This document shows, piece by piece, positions 22,338-31,685 of a stretch of 64,000 bases of DNA (within the stretch, counting starts at the first letter, position 1; the number at the start of each line of letters is the position of its first letter). The notes under the pieces were generated by a model that searched no databases, was not told the origin of the DNA, and worked only from the letters and a program-made list of their open reading frames with translations. This DNA comes from Ophiosphaerella korrae (taxonomy: Eukaryota > Ascomycota > Dothideomycetes > Pleosporales > Phaeosphaeriaceae). A program made the position numbers and the translations under genes. The stretch lies in the NCBI GenBank assembly GCA_028456385.1, contig JALNQF010000001.1, positions 558,001 to 622,000 on the forward strand, read 5' to 3'.

Positions 22338-25300
22338 ATTATAAGATACTCACGTTTTGTGGGATTTACCGAGGAGTCGATGTTTTCGCAAAACGGCTTT
22401 ACACCACCTTGGGCATGTCGGGCAATACAGTAGCCTTATTATGCCACAGCTCCCCAGAATTTCTCTTTACTTGGCTAGGATTGATGAAACCTGGATGCCT
22501 AGTCTTGTTGGTTGCGCCTCAATGTGAGCCCGCGGCAATTTTACACCTTTGTAAAGAATGTGTAGTCTCTGTCCTCGTACACGATAACGAGCACACCGAA
22601 AAAGTACAAGCAAAAAAGGTCTTGGTAGGAGAGCAAGGTTCAAGTGTCTTCAAGGCACAATTGCTGCCACTACAGGACGACGAAGATATATTCGAGGTCG
22701 TCCAACAATCGATTGGGCTTGATATCGAGATCCCGCAGATAGATGAAACAGCTATTGCATACCTATATCACACTTCTGGAACGTCATCAGGTCTACCAAA
22801 ACCTATTCCGCAATCTCATCGAGCAGCTTTGGGGGTCCTCCCACATCTGCCTGGGGTCCCTAGCATTGCCACGTTTACTATGACACCTCTGTATCACAGG
22901 GGCATTGCAGATTTGTTCCGCTGTTGGACAAGCAACTCCATGATCTAGATATTTCCTAATAGAGACGTTCCTATCACCGCGCGGAACGTCTGTCATTGTC
23001 TTAATGCTGCAGTCTCATACTCATCTGAACAGATAATACGCAATGTAAAATATTTTTCATCTGTGCCTTATGTACTCCAAATGATGGAGGCAAACAAAGA
23101 CGGTTTACGCTGGCTGAAAAATATGGAAATCGTGGGATAGGTGGTGCAGCTTTATCAAACGAGGTCGGCGACCGACTTGTAAGGGCGGGTGTGAATCGCA
23201 TTTCAAGATTTGGAAGTGCCGAATGTGGCATTTGCTATCATCATTTCGCGACTTTGCCATAGATAACGTTTGTCAATATTTGAGAAACTATAACCCTTTT
23301 GGCCAATTGGATTTTGAGGTGCGGGGTGGCGACCTTGCGGAACTTGTTGTGAGGCCTAGTTGACCCCATACGGCGCACTCAACTTCTTCTTGGTATGCCG
23401 TTTGAAACTAATAGAGACAGGCAAAGAGAAGTCGAAGGGATGGATCGTTTGCGACCGCCGACCTCTTTTTGCCTCATAAGACTCGGGATAACGCTTGGTT
23501 ATATCATTCACGCGCTGATTCCCAGTTGACCTTGATCACCGGCAAGAAATTTGATCCAACGCCACTTGAAGCAGTCATAACAACATCGCCATATTTAGAT
23601 GATGTCCTCATCTTTGGTAATGGCAGGCCCTTTCCTGGTGCATTGCTCTTAAGGTCCCAGCAGTCTAGCCAAATGTCCGATCACCAGCTTCTTGAGGCTA
23701 TTGTGCCACTAATCAAAAGGATGAACCACGAAAGTCAGGACCATGCTCGTATTCCATATTATATGCTTGTGCTTTTATAACACCAAGTCCTGCCGCTGGA
23801 AAAGAGCAGTAAAGGGACTATCATTAGAAGAGCTGCAGAATCGAGATTTGAAAAGGTCATTGATGACGTATATGAATCATTAGAATCAAGCGAAGGCACC
23901 GAAATAGCAGATGACGAGTTATCCAAGCACCTTACAGACCTCATCAAGTCCATGGCTTCACACTCGGACGCCCTGACAGAAGATATGGACTTGTTCTCTT
24001 ACGGCGTTGACTCAATTGCCTGTATACGAAGAGGGGCTCATCTTAGGAACCTCATACCTACCCATAAACAGGATCTACCTATGAGCGTTATCGAAGATTG
24101 TAGTACTGTTGGACGTTTAACCGAATAGGTATTGCGAAAACGGCGGGGGCTCGGGGACGTGAAAGAAGATGATGAGCAGCAACTAATGTTGGATTTAGTA
24201 AAGCGATACAGCTCGTTCAACTCGAGCATAACGACGAGCCATACAAATGGCCACAAAGAACGTCAAATCTCTGGTGAGGTCATTGTACTTACTGGGGCTA
24301 CTGGAGCATTAGGCGCGCACACTTTGGACTTGCTAGAAAAGTCTGTGACTGTCAATACAACATATTGCCTAGCCCGTGGTGCAGACGGATCTGCGGCGAA
24401 AGAGCGTGTCAATAAAGCTTTACAGAAGCGAGGTCTGACGATCAGACGTCAGTCGAGATAAAGTCAAGCCCATCCAAACGCAGCTCAGCCACGAACGGCT
24501 TGGATTAAGTGATGACTTGCACGCCTACCTGACAAAAGAAACAACTTGCATCATTCACGTAGCATGGAGCGTCAACTTTCGCCTCAAGTTCCGCAGCTTT
24601 ATTGATGACAATATTGCAGGTTTACGTCACCTCCTTAATCTAGCTCTCGGCGTCCCTCGCTTGATACGGCCTCGTTTTATATATTGTTCTTCCACCGCAT
24701 CTATTACGAACAGCTAAACCAACTTATCAGGCTTGATACCAGAGTGCATACAGATGAATCCATCCTCTGCGTCATCACTTGGCTATTCGCGCTCCAAATG
24801 GGTGGCAGAGCACATTTGCATGGAAGCCCACAACCGGACAAGTTTGCACGGGCGCATCACAGTCCTCCGCGTCAGATAACTCGCTGACGATACGACATTA
24901 GGAGTCTGGAACACGAAAGAAGCCTGGCCTATGATGTTGAGCACCGTAAGCTTAGTGGGATGTCTGCCTAATCTTGGCCAAGAGCCATTAGATTGGCTGC
25001 CTGTTGGTACTGCTGCGAAGGCGTTCTTAGCAACAAAGAGTGGTGAATAGTGAGACGGTAATAGCGGAAGACATGCCGGCTTATCATGTGTTGAACTCGC
25101 ATCAAAAGCCTACTTGGCATCAAATGTTACGGTAGCTCAAAGAGAAAATAGACTTTGAAATTGTGGAGCCGCAGGAGTGGCTTGCTCGCCTGGAGAAAAG
25201 CGAGGCAGGCAGACACCCTGCGATGAAATTGCTAGGGCTCTGGAAGGAGTCGTATGGCAGGGGGTATGAGGCGTCGAGGCAGATATCACGGTGTGACACA

Positions 25301-25402
25301 ACGCAGACAAAGCAGAAAACAAGTGCTTTGCGGAACGTACAGCCACTCGATGAGGTGTGCGCGGATAAAATGTCGAAGTGGATCCAAGCGAATGTTTGTT
25401 GA
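22338..25402 (+). pseudogene. Degenerate NRPS-like adenylation/carrier/thioester-reductase gene
   Basis: Fragments in all three + frames line up in the order of an NRPS-like adenylate-forming reductase (A-T-R), which activates and reduces a carboxylic acid. Adenylation part: VALLCHSSPEFLFTWLGLMK, the AMP-binding loop YHTSGTSSGLPKP (about 22770-22803) and the A10-like LTLITGKKFDP (about 23530). Carrier part: LFSYGVDSIACIR with the phosphopantetheine Ser (about 24000). Reductase part: Rossmann motif VIVLTGATGALGAHTLDLLE (about 24280), FIYCSSTAS, RSKWVAEHICMEAHNR and EAWPMMLSTVSLVGCLPNLG. Nonsense codons interrupt it at 22946, 23361, 23778, 24126, 24715, 24877 and 25133; frameshifts occur near 23137, 23240 and 24450. 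Stops at 22946, 23361 and 25133 stand where Trp is expected, and 24877 where Gln is expected, fitting G:C to A:T change. Ends are approximate; the N-terminus is poorly preserved. Confidence 0.85.
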
Positions 25403-26505
25403 GCTGGCGGTCAACGTAAGAGCCATTGGGAAGTAAAGCGACTGTAGTTTTTTTATTGCATTGATCCTTCAGATATGCGACACTAGGGATTGATAGATTA
25501 TCTACATGCCTAGAGAATTGTCTAACGTGCACGCACCTCTACTCACATCCCTTATTCATCCGACCGCGGTCGCTATCGGAATGCGACTGGACCTGCTGTG
25601 AACAGCACATGGCTGTTTGCCGTGCTACAAAAGTTTGTGCTGAGCAGTTTGGGCGACGTTGCATTGGGGATGTGCTTGCGAGAGCTAGGCAGAACGTGAC
25701 ACGTTGGTTTGTGAGAGCTTGCTCTTTCAGCCAACCCCGAGTGAAACGTCGTTCTATCGAGGTGCGACAAAGTGTGGTGAAAGCGGGTAGTGAACACTGA
25801 GGTACCGGAACGGACTTTAGTAGATGGCCGACACGGAGACGAAAACAGGCCTGACTCCGGCGTGGCTTGCACCATCGGTGGTCAGATTTGCATCGACTGC
25901 ACAACCGCGTAGTTTGTTTGCATGCAGCGGACGAAAATCTTTCGTGTCTGCCTAGCGGTCGTCAGAACCCAATGGGCTGAACGGAGCACGCAGGCACCGA
26001 GCCAGCACGAGGCGTCCTCAATCTCATCAGTCCATGATGCCGAGAAGAGTGAAGGGCGACTGCAAGGACAATTGTGACATCCGATGTGAAGCACCTTTTG
26101 GCTGGCGCAAGTTGCTCCCTGATCGGACTGATATAACAGAGCAGCCCTGGGCTTCGCGTAATGGAGGCGGACGAAATGTCGAGCGGCTATTAGCCAAAAG
26201 CGGCATGGTGGCATCTGATAGTCGTCCTACGATTTGACTCATACCTGCCCTGACTGGTGCCCCCCCAGTCGCCGGAACACCGCTAAGCATAGGGCTACCC
26301 GTTCCTAAATGGTGAATTGCCGTCAATTGCTCGTTGTGGCGTCTCACTTTTGATCCTCCTCTCCTTTTCCCGGCTTACTTATAGACACTTGCCCCTCAGG
26401 CATCATACTTGCTGTCCCATATTGCACGCCCACATAGCACTAGCACTGGCTTCCCAGGAATCACCATCCAAACAGTATTTTCATACATTGCCGCATACAC
26501 TACGC
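25403..26505. other. Intergenic region upstream of the MFS exporter
   Basis: 1.1 kb between the NRPS-like relic and the MFS gene. Open frames on the minus strand (25137-25532, 25539-25904) show no domain. The last 200 bases are pyrimidine-rich, as in fungal core promoters. Confidence 0.45.
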
Positions 26506-28431
26506 ATGACCGACACAAACACCCACCTGCGGCCATCCAGTATGGCTGATTCAGACAAAACAGCCACTCAGAGCCATGCGCCCTCGCTGGTTGAGAACAA
26601 GGGTGCTAGCGAGAGTGTCATACCTTCAGCAGCAGCATCTGTGGCCGTTGCCGATCCCACCACCACCGCAGACAACAAGCTCTCTATTGATGAGAAGACA
26701 TCAAAACCTGCCTCACAGGCCAGCGCCCAGGATGAGGAAGACGACTTCGTTTACCCCACAAAATGGAAGCTGGCTGCAATCACCATAGCCCTGAGTCTAT
26801 CTGTCTTCTGTATAGCTTTGGTAAGTCGGCCCTATCGCGCTCGCTAAACGCGAGGCTCTGTGCTTATGTTGTGTAGGACAATACCATCATCGCAACAGCC
26901 ATTCCCCGTATTACAGATCAGTTCAAGGCCCTGAATGATGTTGGTTGGTACGGCAGTTCTTACTTGCTCACCACTTGTGCGACACAACTCATTTACGGAA
27001 AATTCTACACTTTCTACTCAATCAAATGGGTCTACCTAGTTGCCCTCGGCATCTTTGAGCTCGGTTCTCTGGTTTGCGGTGTTGCGCCAAATTCTACTGC
27101 TCTTATCATCGGTCGCGCCATTGCGGGTGTCGGTGCTGCAGGTATTTTCTCCGGTGCCATTTTGATTGTGGCATCAACAGTCCCTCTGCGCCAACGTCCT
27201 ACATATGTGGGTGTGATTGGTGGCATGTACGGAATCGCTTCCGTTGCAGGGCCGCTGTAAGTATAAATACCAACCGAGACTGATCTACACGTACTAACAA
27301 TGTTTAGCATGGGTGGAGCTTTCACAGATCATCTCACTTGGCGCTGGTGTTTCTACATTAACCTCCCCTTTGGTGCAGTGACAGCAGCGTTCATCATTCC
27401 CTTCTTCAACGTTCAACGCCGCGGGAAGAAAATTGATGCAACATGGAAGCAGCAGCTTATGAAATTCGATCTTGAAGGTACCGGTTTGTTCCTCCCCGCC
27501 ATCATTTGCTTGCTTCTTGCCCTGCAATGGGGAGGCAGCAAGTATGAGTGGAAGAACGGTCGCATCATTGCTCTCCTTGTCATCTTCTTTGTACTCATCG
27601 TTGGATTTTTGGTTGTTCAGTGGTGGAAGCAAGAAAACGCCACAGTCCCTCCTCGTGTGTTTTTGAACCGCAATGTTTGGGGTTCTGCCTGGTTTGGTGC
27701 TATGCTTGGAGCAGGCTTTTTTGTCATGGTCTACTATCTTCGTAAGTTGTTATGCATCTTCTATGAAACGCCACTAACAAAGTTTAGCTATTTGGTTCCA
27801 AGCTATCAAGGGGGCAAGTGCCACGAAGTCTGGCATTATGAACCTTCCTGCCATTCTTGGTTTGGTTATTGTCTCCATGCTTGCCGGTGGTGCTGTGACG
27901 GCTTGCGGATACTATACACCATTCATGCTCTCCGCAAGCGTCCTCATGTCTATTGGTGCTGGTCTTCTCTCGACCTTCCAGACCGACACCAAGTCGCCCG
28001 AGTGGATTGGCTACCAAGTCCTTTTCGGTGCTGGTCTTGGATTAGGTATGCAACAGACTTTGGTGGCCGTCCAGACAAGCCTTCCCGCAGATGATGTTCC
28101 CATTGGTACTGCTATCATGATGTTCTCGCAAACTTTGGGCGGTGCACTTTTCATCAGTGTGGGCCAGAACGTCTTCACCAACCAGCTCATCAAGAACCTC
28201 AAGACCGTGGTCCCTGAACTCGACCCCTCGTTCGTCTTGACAGTCGGTGCTACTGAACTCAAGAAGGCCATTCCCGCTGGTTCTCTGTCAGGCGTGCTTA
28301 CTGCCTACAACCTAGCATTAACGCAAACCTTCTACGTCTCCGTCGCTGCGGCAGCAGTATCTATTGCCGGTGCGGTGTTCGTGGAGTGGAGATCAATGAA
28401 GGGCAAGCAAATTGTTATGCATGCCGCATAA
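26506..28431 (+). CDS. MFS multidrug/toxin exporter, DHA2 (14-TM) family
   Basis: Proton-driven efflux transporter of the plasma membrane. Exons 26506-26820, 26877-27256, 27308-27741 and 27788-28431 give 590 residues; introns of 56, 51 and 46 nt all keep phase. A hydrophilic, acidic N-terminus of about 85 residues precedes 14 predicted helices. Family text: [17 protein letters not shown] across the first junction, [20 protein letters not shown], then [19 protein letters not shown] (antiporter region), [14 protein letters not shown] and [19 protein letters not shown] across the third junction. It belongs with fungal exporters found in or near secondary-metabolite clusters (TOXA/AflT-like), and its neighbour upstream is a dead NRPS-like gene, so it may be the remnant of such a locus. 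Substrate is unknown. Confidence 0.92.
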
Positions 28432-29258
28432 GTGTGAGCTGCTGCGTAGTACGAGTTGCGAAGATAGCTGTTTCCTGTTTGTACTATACCCCTTGTGGCC
28501 TCAGTGGGTTGGATGGTTAGCATGGTTAGCGAGGCGTTGTTTGAAGAACATATGCATAGCGAATTTATTTAATAGACTAGTGGCCTTGATGGGTCATTAC
28601 GATAGTGGCACTGATGGAGGATCTTCGCTCTTGAAAGCTTGGTAGAACCGAGGCAGAACTGTAATATGGCGAATAAAAGTATACCCTAGTAAAGACCTGA
28701 AGTCCATTGTCCATGCAGGTGTTTCAAGACCAAAGATTGGCCAATCAAACATGAGCCGCATGATGCGAACTAGCGCTATAGTGGCAGGAAAGGCGCTGCT
28801 ATTTGATGAAGAGAGGGAGCCGGTTATCCGGGTTGGCTGCTCTTCATGCTTCCAGCAGTGCTGGTGACGTCAGACGCAGTAAACAGGCAGAATTTGAAGG
28901 GTTCTATGACGGATTGGCCCGTCTGCAGGCCAGAATTGGTTGGATGCATGGGCAAGTGACGGGCACGAGGCGTTTCACGCTGCCCTGTGGCGATGGCTGC
29001 AGTGGTAGCGGATGCTTAGCAAAGCTTGTTTACGGCAGTTCCGTCCCAAGCCCCGTCTGCTGCGCCGTCTTGTTCTCACTGGACCGCCGCCTTCCCTCCC
29101 CATCTCCTCCACAACCGCGCCACCACCTCCGCTCTGCGTCTCGAGCATCGCCGCACCTGCCACGCCCTGTATCCAGGAGACACCACACCACACCACACTG
29201 CACCTTGGGAGCCGGCATTGGCCTCTGCCGCCCGCATCCGAAGACGCGCTTCGCAGCC
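28432..29258. other. Intergenic region and 5' leader of the C2-domain gene
   Basis: About 0.8 kb. The downstream reading frame is open from 28803, but the residues before 29259 look like untranslated leader (Pro/Ser/His-rich, CT-rich DNA at 29080-29220). No other gene is seen. Confidence 0.5.
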
Positions 29259-31097
29259 ATGGCCGAGCCAACGCAGACGAGGCCACAGGAGAAGCCGCAC
29301 GACGAGGCGGCAGGCGCGCAGTACGAGCCGCCCAAGCCGCAGAAGACAGGCACCTTCAACAGCAAAAAGAAGGGCCCCGAGGGCGGCTTCGACGACACGC
29401 CCATCCCCCGCGCGCCGCCGGGCTACACGGTCAAGTTCACCTTCCACCGCGCCAACAACCTCCCGCTCGCCGACATCAACACCCTCTCCGCCGACCCCTT
29501 CATCATGGCCGAGCTGCAGACGGACCTGCCTACGCGACACCACGAAGACCCTCCCCTCATCATGCGCACGCCCACCGTGCGGCAGAACACGAACCCCGTG
29601 TGGGACTGCGAGTGGATCGTGGCCAATGTCCCTGCCTCGGGCTTCAATCTCAAGTGCCGCATCTACGACGAGGACCCGGCCGACCACGACGACCGCCTGG
29701 GCAACGTCCATGTCACCGCCAGCGCTGTCAGCGAGCAATGGGCGGGCATAAAGGACCAGACGTACCCGATCCGGAAACGCATGGTCAGCAAGCGCGCATT
29801 TCTGCTGCGAGCCGTGGCCGTGTGCTTTGGCAAGGTCGAACATATGAGTGGCACTTTGAACGTCAGCGCCGAAGTCCTGGGCAGGTCACAGGACGAGAAT
29901 GGCGGGCGTGTCTATACCATTGGTCCCCAGTTCTGGATACGCCACTACTCGCCGCTGCTCGGCCGTCTACTTGGCCAGAAGGAGCCCAACGAGCCCGGCC
30001 AGGTCTCCAAGAGGACGGGCCGGCCAAAGCCAGAAAAGTACAACTTCCAGTCCAACCAGATGCAACTGCGCGGCCCCACCCCAGACGCCATGTACCACCG
30101 CTATGTTGAGTTCAAGCCTTTTATCAAGTCCATGTTCACAGCAAAGGGCATCCGCGGCTTCATCCTATCCAAGGCTTTACACCACCAGCATGCCCGCGTC
30201 TACAACTTTGACCATGCAACTGAGTTTAAAGTCTTCCAGGAGCCGTGCAAACGGTTTACACAGAAGTTCCTTGAGCTAGTGCACTACGACCAAGGGGGTC
30301 GCATCTTCACCTACGTACTCACCTTGGACGCCCTCTTCCGCTTTACAGAAACCGGCAAAGAGTTTGGCATCGATATGCTGTCCAAGCACACTATGCATAG
30401 CGATGTCGCCGCTTACGTTGCCTTTTCTGGCGAGTTCTTCATTCGTCGTCTTAAACATCCCAAGAACTCGCCGCCGGATGAGGCCAGACACAACCAAAGC
30501 CACCCGCCCGATGACATTGATGGTGGGCCCCCACAGGAGGAGCCGCATAATAAAGATCCTAGCTACTACGAGCTTATCATTGATAACGACTCTGGTACAT
30601 ATCGACCTAACGCCAAACTCCTTCCCCAGCTGAAACAATTCTTCGAGTCGAATTTCCCTGGCCTCCATATTAGGACACTGGACTGCCAAGGCGATGCAGA
30701 GAAGATGGAAGCAATGAAGAATGAGCAGAGAGAGAGGAAGAAACAAGAAGGTGATCACATTGTCTATACGCAAATAAGCAGGAGTAGCAGTGTGAGCAGC
30801 AGTGACGAAGAGAATCTGGACACATTGGAAGCTGAAGGCTCATTGCCAGCTAGCCATTTCAGGCACCAGGTACAACGAGAAGCCAATGGAAAGGTGAATG
30901 CAGTAAAATATACCATGAAAGGACATCAGCCAAGTAAGAACTCCGAGGGATGGAGAGGAGACAACCACCCGCCTAAAGCGGATAATGCCAAGGTGGCAAG
31001 GTTGAGGGAAGAAGCGGGTCAGAATAAGCAGAACGGGGGTCTACAAAAACCCGAAACCTTGACGAGTGAGGCACCTAGCGCTAGTCCCAAGAGTTGA
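29259..31097 (+). CDS. C2-domain-containing protein of unknown function
   Basis: A single exon gives 612 residues from ATG 29259 (MAEPTQTRPQEKPHDEAAG); the frame runs open 456 bases further upstream but that part is leader-like. A C2-like beta-sandwich occupies roughly residues 50-185: GYTVKFTFHRANNLPLADIN, then LSADPFIMAEL, NTNPVWDCEWIV and RIYDEDPADHDDRLGNV, giving the Asp clusters expected of calcium/lipid-binding loops. The middle (YVEFKPFIKSMFTAKGIRGF to the FIRRLKHPKN region) is well ordered but unfamiliar to me. The C-terminal third is hydrophilic, with a Ser stretch (SRSSSVSSSDEE) and charged low complexity. I infer a peripheral membrane role from the C2 domain only. The 5' half is very GC-rich, which creates long antisense and shifted frames. 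Confidence 0.85.
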   Translation: MAEPTQTRPQEKPHDEAAGAQYEPPKPQKTGTFNSKKKGPEGGFDDTPIPRAPPGYTVKFTFHRANNLPLADINTLSADPFIMAELQTDLPTRHHEDPPLIMRTPTVRQNTNPVWDCEWIVANVPASGFNLKCRIYDEDPADHDDRLGNVHVTASAVSEQWAGIKDQTYPIRKRMVSKRAFLLRAVAVCFGKVEHMSGTLNVSAEVLGRSQDENGGRVYTIGPQFWIRHYSPLLGRLLGQKEPNEPGQVSKRTGRPKPEKYNFQSNQMQLRGPTPDAMYHRYVEFKPFIKSMFTAKGIRGFILSKALHHQHARVYNFDHATEFKVFQEPCKRFTQKFLELVHYDQGGRIFTYVLTLDALFRFTETGKEFGIDMLSKHTMHSDVAAYVAFSGEFFIRRLKHPKNSPPDEARHNQSHPPDDIDGGPPQEEPHNKDPSYYELIIDNDSGTYRPNAKLLPQLKQFFESNFPGLHIRTLDCQGDAEKMEAMKNEQRERKKQEGDHIVYTQISRSSSVSSSDEENLDTLEAEGSLPASHFRHQVQREANGKVNAVKYTMKGHQPSKNSEGWRGDNHPPKADNAKVARLREEAGQNKQNGGLQKPETLTSEAPSASPKS

Positions 31098-31685
31098 TGA
31101 TTTTTGCGAGTTTTTCATTTCATTACGAGTATATTCATTCCGATATCCGACTTTGTTGGTTTGAAAGTCTTGACCGTTAGCATTTTGCATTCAGATGGAG
31201 CGCATTGGAGGATACAAACCGGACACTCTCTTTCGAGATACCCGCCACGTACTGTATTTTCTTGCGTCAACTTTCCATGTTATCATAGTTTTTTGGCTTT
31301 CGCGTCTCGTTCGCGATCATATCGATTTTGTAGTAAGGACACATGATTTGGTCCTTGTATATCTGTAGAACTTTAATCACAGCGACCAAGCTGATCTTTA
31401 TATAATTAGCAAGTCTCCACCAAGTTTTGCGAGCTTTTCTTAGCCAATAATCAGCGTTCTAGGTAGTACGAGGAGCAGCCTTGTCCTTCCATGGCGTTGT
31501 TGTGCCAAGTCACATCATACCCATGACCAGTTATCTAAGCGCGCTAGCTAATTAAAGGTGAGACGGACACCTACCAGAAATGAAGATGTACGTGCGCTCC
31601 AAAGGAGGCGCTTAGATTTTCGGACTTCGACTTCACGTTTTATCACCAACTATTCCCGACACTTTAGCACGTCGGCAGAACTAAC
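31098..31685. other. Intergenic region
   Basis: Almost 0.6 kb between two + strand genes; it should hold the C2 gene 3' UTR and the promoter of the NACHT gene. No gene or repeat was recognised. Confidence 0.45.

Noticed and set aside
29012..30109. 365-codon frame overlapping the C2-domain gene in another frame, plus long antisense frames
   Set aside because: Arg/Pro/Ala-rich shadows caused by high third-position GC in the real gene.
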